Under the pieces are notes generated by a model. It was given only the letters and a program-made list of their open reading frames with translations, had not been told where the DNA came from and ran no database searches. Positions 1-6,215 of a DNA stretch of 11,128 nt are shown piece after piece. Location: positions 1-11,128 of the forward strand of contig JADLCW010000311.1 in NCBI GenBank assembly GCA_020847015.1, written 5' to 3'. The DNA is from Thermomicrobiales bacterium (lineage in GTDB: Bacteria > Chloroflexota > Chloroflexia > Thermomicrobiales > UBA6265). The stretch's first letter is position 1, and each line of letters opens with the position of its first letter. The position numbers and the translations under genes were made by a program.

Positions 1-54
1 GGTCCGCCGCGGCCGGTAGCGCGCCGTTGCGCCGCAGACAGCTCGCCTTGAGTC
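1..54. other. Short flank downstream of the aldehyde dehydrogenase gene
   Basis: These 54 bases follow the aldehyde dehydrogenase stop on the minus strand. I see only GCGC-type short repeats (about 19-32), too short to call a terminator, and no gene. Confidence 0.4.
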
Positions 55-1539
55 TTACCTGACGGCCTGGCTTTCCAGCCGGTTCAGCACCATCAGGCGC
101 GGTTCGGTCATGTCCTCAATGGCGTAGCGCAGCCCTTCGCGGCTAAGACCGGAATCCTTCACACCGCCGTACGGCATGTGGTCGATGCGGTAGGTGGGAA
201 TATCGTTGATGATGACGCCGCCCGCCTCGATCGTTTCCCAGGCGTACAGCCCGTGCTCCAGATTGTTGGTGAACACGCCGGCTTGCAGACCGAACTCGGA
301 ATCGTTCACCTTGGCGACGGCCTCGCCGAAACTCTTGACCGGGAACAGCGTCACCAGCGGCGCGAACGCCTCGCGCGAGCAGACGAAGCTCTCCGGCTTC
401 GCGTTCTCGATTACCGTCGGCTGGAAGAAGCGCCCTTCGGCTTTGCCGCCGGTGAGCACCCGCGCGCCCTCGGCCACGGCGGCGTCAATCCACTGCTGGC
501 TGCGGCTGGCGGCCTTGTCGTCGATCATCGGTCCGAGATCGGTGGCGCGGTCGAGCGGGTCGCCCATCACGATCTGCTCGGTGGCGGCGACCAGCGCATC
601 GCGGAACCGGTCGTACACCGATTCGTGGATGAAGACCCGCTGCACGGAAATGCACACTTGCCCGGCGTAGGCGAAGGCTCCGGTGCGGACCCGGCCTACT
701 GCGTAGTCGATATCGGCGTCCGCGTCGATGATGACGCCGGCGTTGCCGCCCAACTCCAACACGACCTTTTTCTTGCCGGCCTGCGACTTCATCTCCCACC
801 CGACGGCGGGCGAACCGGTGAACGAGAGCAGCTTGAAGCGATCGTCCTCCACCAGCGCATTGCCCGCCTCGCGGCTCATCGGCAGGACGCTGACGGCGCC
901 CTTGGGCACACCGGCGGCGTCGCACATCTCCGCGAAGAGCAGCATGGTCAACGGGTCCAGAGAGGGCGGCTTGAGCACGATGCTATTGCCGGAGGCAAGC
1001 GCCGGGGCGATCTTGTGCAGCGCCAGATTGAGCGGGAAGTTGAAGGGCGAGATGCCGGCGATGGGGCCGATGGGGAAGCGGCGGACGATACCGAAGCGCC
1101 CCTTGGAGGAGGGGAGCAAATCCAGCGGCATCACCTCGCCGTCGATGCGCCGGGCTTCCTCGGCGGCGATTTGCAGCGTGAATACGCCGCGGTCGGTTTC
1201 GACCTCGGCGTCGCGGATCGGTTTGCCGGCTTCCAGCGCAATGGTGCGCGCCATCTCGTCGCGGCGCCGGCGCAACTGATCGGCAAGCGCTTCCAGCAGA
1301 TTCACCCGCTCGAAGGTGGGCATCGTTCGCAGTGTCTGGTACGCCCGCTCGGCGGCGACGATAGCCTGCTCCACCTGGTCCGGCGTGGCGTTGAAGGTCG
1401 TGGCGATGACCGAGCCGTCGTAGGGGTTGATGACGTCCAGCGGCCGATCGGACTCGACCCACTCCCCGGCCAGATAGATGGGCCGGCGCATTCCCTTGCC
1501 GGTCGACTGGACGGGGGCGGGCTGAACGGTGGTCGCCAT
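55..1539 (-). CDS. Aldehyde dehydrogenase, NAD(P)-dependent (lactaldehyde/ALDH21-like)
   Basis: Cytosolic enzyme of the aldehyde dehydrogenase superfamily, oxidising an aldehyde to its acid with NAD(P)+. At 494 residues it has the usual family length and is complete. Visible motifs: SPFNFP with Asn167, the cofactor-binding LKPP with Lys190, FTGSPAVG at 240-247, LELGG with the general base Glu262, and GQVCIS with the catalytic Cys296. The GQVCISVQR and SREAFAP signatures resemble the y4uC/ALDH21/lactaldehyde dehydrogenase branch better than betaine aldehyde or succinate-semialdehyde dehydrogenases; this subgrouping is from memory and the substrate is unknown. The start ATG at 1539 is chosen because GAGAGGAGA lies 7 bases ahead of it. 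The frame is open further upstream to 1638, but that extension would read through a perfect hairpin. The gene follows the secreted protein gene at 1673 on the same strand, and the hairpin between them argues for separate transcription. Confidence 0.95.
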   Translation of the reverse strand: MATTVQPAPVQSTGKGMRRPIYLAGEWVESDRPLDVINPYDGSVIATTFNATPDQVEQAIVAAERAYQTLRTMPTFERVNLLEALADQLRRRRDEMARTIALEAGKPIRDAEVETDRGVFTLQIAAEEARRIDGEVMPLDLLPSSKGRFGIVRRFPIGPIAGISPFNFPLNLALHKIAPALASGNSIVLKPPSLDPLTMLLFAEMCDAAGVPKGAVSVLPMSREAGNALVEDDRFKLLSFTGSPAVGWEMKSQAGKKKVVLELGGNAGVIIDADADIDYAVGRVRTGAFAYAGQVCISVQRVFIHESVYDRFRDALVAATEQIVMGDPLDRATDLGPMIDDKAASRSQQWIDAAVAEGARVLTGGKAEGRFFQPTVIENAKPESFVCSREAFAPLVTLFPVKSFGEAVAKVNDSEFGLQAGVFTNNLEHGLYAWETIEAGGVIINDIPTYRIDHMPYGGVKDSGLSREGLRYAIEDMTEPRLMVLNRLESQAVR

Positions 1540-1545
1540 GATGTG

Positions 1546-1554
1546 TCTCCTCTC
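1546..1554 (-). promoter_or_regulatory. Ribosome binding site deciding the aldehyde dehydrogenase start
   Basis: On the minus strand this reads GAGAGGAGA, with the AGGAG core 7 bases ahead of the ATG at 1537-1539. It fixes the start of the aldehyde dehydrogenase and makes the 33-residue longer open frame unlikely. Confidence 0.75.
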
Positions 1555-1603
1555 GCGCGGGCGATCGTGCGTACCGATGCTATGCGGGATGATACGACAC
1601 CCA

Positions 1604-1643
1604 CGCGAATGGCCCCCGGGAGTTATCCCGGGGGCCATTCGCG
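1604..1643 (-). terminator. Perfect 18-bp hairpin, probable terminator of the secreted protein gene
   Basis: Arms 1604-1621 and 1626-1643 are exact reverse complements (18 of 18 pairs) around a four-base loop. The stem contains CCCCCGGGA/TCCCGGGGG and is very stable. It begins 29 bases after the stop codon of the secreted P-domain gene (1673), in the right place for its transcript end. No T-run follows on the minus strand, so it would be a U-less terminator or 3'-end stabiliser. It also sits about 65 bases upstream of the aldehyde dehydrogenase start, so a role in that leader is not excluded. Confidence 0.65.
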
Positions 1644-1672
1644 CGCGGGGGGAATGCGGAGCGTCGAGCGGG

Positions 1673-2626
1673 CTAGCGGCGGTGATTACCGCCCTTGTGG
1701 TTCTTGTGCTTGCCTTTTCCGGCTTTCTTGTCTTTCTGAACCTTGATGGCGACGCTGCCGGTGGCGGTTTTGCCGTTCCCGTCTTCCACGATGTAGGTGA
1801 AGCCGTCCTTGCCGACGAACTTCTTGTCCGGCGTGTAGTCGAACCCGCCGTCGCGCCGGAGCCTCAGTTTGCCGTGGGCGGGTTTCGTGCCGACGCCCGA
1901 CACCCAGAACGATGCCTTGTCGACATCGGAGTCATTGGCCAGCACGCCGTTGGTCCTGGTCGTGCGCAGCTTCGTGTCTTGCTTCACCTTGTAGCGATCG
2001 GTGTTGGCGGTCGGGCCGGTGTTGGTGGTTTTGATACCCAGCGTCCAGCCGCCGACCAACTGACCGACGTTCTTGGCCTTGTCGTCCTTGATGAACAGTT
2101 CCCAGCGGCCGTTGGCCGGCGACAGCGTGAATTGACCGAGTCCCGGACCGGCGGGGTTGGGCGCTGGCCAGCCGAAGAAATCGTCATCGCCGCCGTCGTA
2201 GTTCGTGCTCTTGTACGTTCCGCTGGTGAGAATCGTAGTTTCCGGCATGTTGAGCGCCGCGCGATCGTCGATCGTGACCGTGACCGCGTTGATCGCGAAG
2301 TCACCGCCGACGTCGGACATGACGATCGCGGCGCGACCGTCCGGCGCCTTGAGCATGATGTCGATATCCGAGGTGTTTTCGTGACGGAGTTGATTCAGCG
2401 TCACGGTGACGTACTCGATCTGCCCGGGCATGCCCGAAACGTCGATCGCCGTGCTGTAGGGCGACGCATTCGTCGCGTCGTTGATGGTGAACGTGGTCGT
2501 GTTGCTCGGGTTGAAATACGCGCGGTTGCTGGCGTCGGCAGCCGGGCCAACGAAGACGGCCGGAGCGAGCAGAGCGACCACGCCGAGTGAGGGCAGGCCA
2601 CGCCGGACTATGCGGGGCAAATTCAC
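1673..2626 (-). CDS. Secreted P-domain plus cadherin-like (Big_9) protein
   Basis: A 317-residue exported protein of unknown role. Residues 1-32 look like a signal peptide: a basic start with RR at 8-9, a hydrophobic stretch at about 11-27, and a likely cut after ADA at 30-32. Residues about 40-198 resemble the P/homo-B domain of proprotein convertases: a HENTSDIDIML stretch after a beta strand, then NGRWELFIKDD and GGWTLGI at the end. Residues about 205-296 match a cadherin-like/tandem-95 (Big_9) module with the typical VLANDSDVD and FDYTPD signatures. The tail at 297-317 is rich in Lys, His and Gly and may bind anionic wall polymers or metals (inference). No protease catalytic domain is present, although P-domains usually follow one. 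The start is GTG at 2626, with CGGAGGGAAG placing GGAGG 7 bases upstream. A strong hairpin follows the stop. It is likely its own transcription unit. Confidence 0.88.
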   Translation of the reverse strand: MNLPRIVRRGLPSLGVVALLAPAVFVGPAADASNRAYFNPSNTTTFTINDATNASPYSTAIDVSGMPGQIEYVTVTLNQLRHENTSDIDIMLKAPDGRAAIVMSDVGGDFAINAVTVTIDDRAALNMPETTILTSGTYKSTNYDGGDDDFFGWPAPNPAGPGLGQFTLSPANGRWELFIKDDKAKNVGQLVGGWTLGIKTTNTGPTANTDRYKVKQDTKLRTTRTNGVLANDSDVDKASFWVSGVGTKPAHGKLRLRRDGGFDYTPDKKFVGKDGFTYIVEDGNGKTATGSVAIKVQKDKKAGKGKHKNHKGGNHRR

Positions 2627-2667
2627 GTTCTTCCCTCCGTGAAATAAGCGAGTAGTCTGCGCGGTGT

Positions 2668-2701
2668 GCGACGGACGCCTTCATCAGATCGCGTCTGTCG
2701 C
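2668..2701 (-). repeat. Imperfect inverted repeat in the leader of the secreted protein gene
   Basis: GCGACGGACG at 2668-2677 faces CGTCTGTCGC at 2692-2701 across a 14-base loop. Nine of ten positions pair exactly, and the tenth is G-T in one orientation (A-C in the minus-strand RNA). It begins about 42 bases ahead of the GTG start of the secreted protein, so it could be a leader hairpin or a repressor operator. The sequence alone does not decide between these. Confidence 0.4.
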
Positions 2702-2973
2702 GCCGAACCCGAGCGACCCGAAACCGGCGATGTAGGGACAGAATGGCACGAATTCACTGCCGCGTAGCGCAGCGCGTCCGGGAGGATGGTCCCAATTCCG
2801 CGTCGAGTAGCACGTATTTTCAGCGACTGCGCGGTATTTTGCGGACGTGGCGTCGTTGGGCGGCAGATAATGGCCGCTCGTATTGTGACACATTGGCTAC
2901 GCGCCGCAATGTCGCCGGGGGTTGAGGCGGTGCGCCGATACGTACGCCGGTGACGTCCGCCCGGACTAGCCGA

Positions 2974-2997
2974 CGGCCCCGCTCCGTGGCGGGGCCG
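2974..2997 (-). terminator. GC-rich hairpin after nuoI, probable operon terminator
   Basis: CGGCCCCGC at 2974-2982 and GCGGGGCCG at 2989-2997 are exact reverse complements (9 bp) around a six-base loop. The hairpin lies about 37 bases after the nuoI stop codon, as expected for the end of a nuoG-nuoI transcript. No T-tract follows on the minus strand, as with the other hairpin terminator candidates in this window. Confidence 0.55.
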
Positions 2998-3034
2998 CCA
3001 GGATATGCGGATTCAATCGCGATCGGGATCGCCG

Positions 3035-3538
3035 CTACTTGGCGCCGCGCAGTGTCCGCGCCTCGCGCGAGTCGGTCCAGCCGTCAGGGATGCCGGCGTA
3101 GCGACCGGAGCCATCTTCCCACCAGTTGGGCAGTTGCTGACCGATGGCGGCCAGCTCGACCTTGGTGTAGATCAGCCCGTCGCGCGACAGCGAAGCGAGC
3201 TCGAACTCCTCGCTCATGGTGATCGCGTCCACCGGGCACACCTGCGAGCACAAGCCGCAGAACATGCACCGTCCCGCGCGCAGAATGAACTCGCCCAGTT
3301 CGCGGTCGCCCTCCTGGGAGGGAACCACATGCATCTCCAGACAGGAGGTCGGGCAGATGCGGGCACACAAGCCGCAGGCCACGCACAACGGTTCGCCGGT
3401 TGCCGGATCGGTGCGCAGCGACGGCAGACCCCGGAAACGGGGCGCCATCTTCCGCTGTTCATCGGGGTACTGGATTGTGATTTTGGGCGTCACGAAGCGC
3501 TTCAGCGTAACCGCGAAGCCCTTGACCTCATCGAACAT
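3035..3538 (-). CDS. nuoI: NADH-quinone oxidoreductase subunit I (two-cluster ferredoxin subunit)
   Basis: A 167-residue complex I subunit that carries electrons through two [4Fe-4S] clusters (N6a, N6b) from the peripheral arm towards the quinone site; it docks at the membrane. Both ferredoxin motifs are intact: Cys52/55/58 with Cys62-Pro, and Cys91/94/97 with Cys101-Pro. The N-terminal stretch VTLKRFVTPKITIQYPDE is the family's amphipathic docking segment. An extra cysteine (Cys66) follows the first motif. The ATG at 3538 is supported by AAGGAGAT about 10 bases upstream. It lies 28 bases after the stop of nuoG, so the two are almost certainly co-transcribed. In the common order nuoH sits between nuoG and nuoI; here it is absent. 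Family assignment is secure. Confidence 0.95.
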   Translation of the reverse strand: MFDEVKGFAVTLKRFVTPKITIQYPDEQRKMAPRFRGLPSLRTDPATGEPLCVACGLCARICPTSCLEMHVVPSQEGDRELGEFILRAGRCMFCGLCSQVCPVDAITMSEEFELASLSRDGLIYTKVELAAIGQQLPNWWEDGSGRYAGIPDGWTDSREARTLRGAK

Positions 3539-3566
3539 GCTCGGGTGATCTCCTTGGGCGCTCGCG

Positions 3567-5993
3567 CTAGTTGGCCGAAAGCGACGGGGTCAACCCAGCC
3601 AGCCCCTCGGCGCCCGGAACGAGAATCGGCGTGCCGGATTCCCGGAACGAGCCGGTTGGCACGTTGATGCCGCCGCGCTCCAGACGGGCGTAGCTGATGC
3701 CGCCGTAGCCCGGCACAACCCGGGCGATTTCGCCCATCACCTGCGAAGGGTGGCGCGCTTCCAGCCCGTAGCCCATGCGGTTGGCGATGCGGCGCAAGAT
3801 GTCCGAACCGCTCTTTGCTTCGCCCATGGCCGGGATCGCGGCGCGCAGGCGCTGCACGGTGCGGTCGAAATTGGTGAACGTGCCGTCTTTCTCCATGAAC
3901 ATGGCCAGCGGCAGCACCAGATCGGCCAGCGCGCCCAGCGGCGTATCGGCGTAGTGATCGGCCACCACCAGGAACTGCAACTGCGGCAGCACCTCCATTA
4001 GCCGCTCGTGCACCGAGGCAAAGCGGCCGCCAACGCTGTTCTCGATATACATCGCCGTCACCTGACCGGAGGCGATGGCGGCGATCAAGTCGTCTATCGC
4101 CAGCCCGGCGCCCGAGGGCATGGCGCGCACCGGCACGAAGCCATTGCTGGTGGTGGCGCGCTCGCCCCAGCGAGCCAGCCAACCGGGTTCGAAGCGGGAA
4201 CGCAGCTCGGTGTCGGCGATGTCGCCGCCGCCCGGCAAGCGGCGCGGATGCGCGCCCATGTCGGTGACGCCCTGGTAGTTGGACGGGCCACGCAGGTTGG
4301 CGATGCCGCCGCCGGCCCGGCCCAGGTTTCCGGTCAGAATGGCGAGATCGATGCAGGCAGTAGCGATAGCTCCGGCCTCGGCGTCAGCGTTCAGATGCGC
4401 GGCCGTCTGATAGAGCAGCGCTGGTGGATAGCCGTCTTCTGGTCGCGCCGCGCCGTCCGGCAACCCGCCGGTGGCGTAGAGCGAGGCTGCCTGCTGGATG
4501 TCCTGCGGCGCGCACCCGGTTTCGGCGACGACCCGGTCGAGACCGGCGTCGGCCAGCTTCGCGCTCCAGCCGGAGAATCCGGGCCGGGCCGTCAGCGCTG
4601 GGTCGGCCAGCTCCAGATCGATAATCTGGCGAGCGATGCCGCGTAGCAGCAGCGGCGTCGTACCCGGGTTCGGCCTCAGCCAGACGACGCCGCGGCGCGC
4701 CAGCGGGTATTCATCCTCGCTGATGACGGCGTACTTGGCCTCGCGGTAGATCAGTGAGTTGTAGAACCAGTAGGAGGCCACCGGTTCGGTCTTGCCGATG
4801 CTGGGGCCGACCACCAACCCCGCCTTCACATCGGTGAACAGCTCTTGCATGTTGTTGGTGCTGGCGATGTCGCGCCCCAGACCGGTGGTCACGGCGCGCT
4901 CGACGGCGATCTGGCTGGGAGTCAGCAGCCGGTCGATGTTGGGACTGCCCATCACCGCGCGGGTGAACTGCTGCAGCAGATACGCTTCCTCGTTCGTGGC
5001 GTCCGGCGAGGCGAGCGCGGCGAAGCGGGCGCCCTGGTGGTGCGCCAGACTCTCGGCCGCCAGCTCGACCGCGTCTTCCCAGGTGATCTCGTAGGCTGAA
5101 GCGCCGGCAGTCGCCCGGTCGCGCACGGCGGGGTAGTAGAGTCGCCCCTGGTGCTGCACCTGCTCGTGACCCCAGCGGCCGAATTCGCAGGTGTAGCCGT
5201 GGTTGACGCCCCGCTCCCAAAGGTGGGTGGCGCGGCGGGCGATGCCCCGGTTTGCTTCCACGTTGATGGTGCAGCCGACGTCGCAGAAGCCGCAGATCGT
5301 CTCGGTGCTGTCCAGTTCCCACGGGTGATGACCGAAGTGGCGGTCGGTCATCGCGCCGACCGGGCAGACGGCGATGCACATCCCGCAGTGGGTGCAGTTG
5401 GTTTCGGTCAGATCCTCGCCGTAGGCGGGGGTGATGGTTGCTTCCAGCGCCCGGTTGGCCGACTCGATGGCGGTGACGCCGATCATCTCATCGCAGACGC
5501 GGGTGCATCGATTGCACATGATGCACCGGTCCCACTTGTAGTCGATCAACTCGCTGAAGTGGGTGTAGGGCTGACTGAACTTGGGTCGCCGGTAGGGGTT
5601 GGTGTTGACGTTGTGGAGGAAGGTGTTGTCCTGCAGATAGCACTCGCCCGACTTGTCGCAGGTGGGGCAATCCAGCGCGTGGTCGATCAGATACATTTGA
5701 AGGATGAACTGCCGCGAATCCATGACCTCGGGGGTGTGGGTGAGCACCTCCATGCCCTCGCCCAGCGGGGTGGCGCACGATTCGATGAGTCCGCCCCGGC
5801 GCCCGAGAATCTCGACGGTGCAAATGCGGCACGATCCCCACGGCCGCATCAGCGGCTGAAAACACAGGTTGGGGATCTCGATGTCGGCCATGCGGGCGGC
5901 TTCGAGGATGGTGGTGCCGGCCGGGACTGTCACGTCCAGCCCGTTGATCTTGCCGGTGACCATCTTTTGCTCGGTGCGGGTGGTCGCAACCAT
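3567..5993 (-). CDS. nuoG: NADH-quinone oxidoreductase subunit G (large Fe-S / molybdopterin-fold subunit)
   Basis: An 808-residue peripheral-arm subunit of complex I that relays electrons between the NADH module and the subunit B/I chain. Domains in order: a [2Fe-2S] domain (Cys44, 55, 58, 73); the NuoG HxxxCxxCxxxxxC cluster (His105, Cys109, 112, 118); two [4Fe-4S] ferredoxin motifs (Cys157/160/163/167 and Cys200/203/206/210); a molybdopterin-type Fe4S4 motif (Cys234, 237, 241, 269), which would bind the extra N7 cluster found only in some bacteria; then a molybdopterin-oxidoreductase fold to the end. I see no Cys or selenocysteine at the formate dehydrogenase active-site position (the region after TNNMQEL), so the fold is probably not catalytic. 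The start ATG at 5993 has AGGA a few bases ahead; Met11 is a weaker alternative. It is the first gene of a two-gene operon and is divergent from gatB. Confidence 0.93.
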   Translation of the reverse strand: MVATTRTEQKMVTGKINGLDVTVPAGTTILEAARMADIEIPNLCFQPLMRPWGSCRICTVEILGRRGGLIESCATPLGEGMEVLTHTPEVMDSRQFILQMYLIDHALDCPTCDKSGECYLQDNTFLHNVNTNPYRRPKFSQPYTHFSELIDYKWDRCIMCNRCTRVCDEMIGVTAIESANRALEATITPAYGEDLTETNCTHCGMCIAVCPVGAMTDRHFGHHPWELDSTETICGFCDVGCTINVEANRGIARRATHLWERGVNHGYTCEFGRWGHEQVQHQGRLYYPAVRDRATAGASAYEITWEDAVELAAESLAHHQGARFAALASPDATNEEAYLLQQFTRAVMGSPNIDRLLTPSQIAVERAVTTGLGRDIASTNNMQELFTDVKAGLVVGPSIGKTEPVASYWFYNSLIYREAKYAVISEDEYPLARRGVVWLRPNPGTTPLLLRGIARQIIDLELADPALTARPGFSGWSAKLADAGLDRVVAETGCAPQDIQQAASLYATGGLPDGAARPEDGYPPALLYQTAAHLNADAEAGAIATACIDLAILTGNLGRAGGGIANLRGPSNYQGVTDMGAHPRRLPGGGDIADTELRSRFEPGWLARWGERATTSNGFVPVRAMPSGAGLAIDDLIAAIASGQVTAMYIENSVGGRFASVHERLMEVLPQLQFLVVADHYADTPLGALADLVLPLAMFMEKDGTFTNFDRTVQRLRAAIPAMGEAKSGSDILRRIANRMGYGLEARHPSQVMGEIARVVPGYGGISYARLERGGINVPTGSFRESGTPILVPGAEGLAGLTPSLSAN

Positions 5994-6089
5994 CGGTCCT
6001 GCTCGCCTCTCCGTACCCGTCGCCCCACGCCCTCGCCGGCCGCATTCGGCAGGTTCTCGGGGCGAAACTGGGCCGATTTCTCCGCCGCG

Positions 6090-6098
6090 AGTCTACCA
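6090..6098 (-). promoter_or_regulatory. Possible extended -10 element for nuoG-nuoI
   Basis: On the minus strand the sequence reads TGG followed by TAGACT (hexamer at 6090-6095), which fits an extended -10 pattern. It lies about 97 bases ahead of the nuoG start codon. No good -35 hexamer is seen at the usual distance. The mirrored gatB promoter has the same TGG-TANNNT form, which gives modest support. Confidence 0.35.
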
Positions 6099-6101
6099 TA
6101 G

Positions 6102-6116
6102 GGGTCTGCGGGACCC
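6102..6116. repeat. Short inverted repeat between divergent promoters
   Basis: GGGTC at 6102-6106 and GACCC at 6112-6116 flank a five-base spacer. It lies between the two candidate -10 elements, over the -35 zone of the nuoG promoter, where a regulator could act on nuoG or on both genes. Five-base arms are common by chance in DNA this GC-rich. Confidence 0.25.
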
Positions 6117-6147
6117 GGCCGAGGCGCCGGGATTGCGCCCGCGGGCG

Positions 6148-6156
6148 TGGTACAAT
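6148..6156 (+). promoter_or_regulatory. gatB: Extended -10 promoter element for gatB
   Basis: TGG-TACAAT (hexamer at 6151-6156) is a near-consensus extended -10 element and stands out in very GC-rich surroundings. Transcription would start near 6163, giving a leader of about 50 bases before the GTG at 6216. TTGCGC at 6133 is too close to serve as a -35. The element overlaps the longest possible open frame of gatB, which argues against a start at 6147. Confidence 0.55.
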
Positions 6157-6202
6157 CCGGCAGTTTTGCCCGGCTCCTCATGGTCGGATCAGTCGAGAGC
6201 GC

Positions 6203-6212
6203 AAGGCGGGGA
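6203..6212 (+). promoter_or_regulatory. gatB: Ribosome binding site deciding the gatB start
   Basis: AAGGCGGGGA precedes the GTG at 6216. The AAGG core is 9 bases away, while the in-frame ATG at 6180 has no purine-rich site ahead of it. This supports the GTG start. Confidence 0.6.
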
Positions 6213-6215
6213 AGC

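Larger units (their letters stand above)
2627..3034. other. Intergenic region, about 400 bp, no supported gene
   Basis: Lies between the start of the secreted P-domain gene and the stop of nuoI, both on the minus strand. It must hold the promoter and leader of the secreted protein gene, but I see no convincing -35/-10 pair. Two inverted repeats are visible and listed separately: a leader repeat near 2668-2701 and a terminator-like hairpin at 2974-2997. Short open frames here (for example 2743-2925 plus) lack a ribosome site and a recognisable product. I see no tRNA, known riboswitch consensus or mobile element remnant. Confidence 0.6.

Noticed and set aside
178..1746. Plus-strand open frame of 522 codons opposite the aldehyde dehydrogenase
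   Set aside because: Antisense to a gene with all catalytic motifs intact; no recognisable domain, and it reads through the perfect hairpin at 1604-1643.
2884..2892. TGTGACACA, like a CRP/FNR half-site
   Set aside because: It is a nine-base odd palindrome without the second half at the proper spacing and far from any start codon; chance is likely.
2743..2925. Small plus-strand open frame of 60 codons in the intergenic region
   Set aside because: No ribosome site, Arg-rich shadow-like composition and no recognisable product.
3567..5993. Formate dehydrogenase alpha subunit as the identity of the large Fe-S protein
   Set aside because: No catalytic Cys or selenocysteine is seen at the expected place, and the adjacent gene is a clear nuoI, so complex I subunit G fits better.
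5151..6101. Plus-strand open frame of 316 codons opposite nuoG
   Set aside because: Antisense to the cysteine-rich N-terminus of nuoG; Val/Ala/Gly/Asp-rich and without motifs.
6147..6215. N-terminal extension of gatB to 6147 or 6180
   Set aside because: The longest form overlaps the -10 element, and neither earlier start has a ribosome site; homologues begin close to YETVIG.
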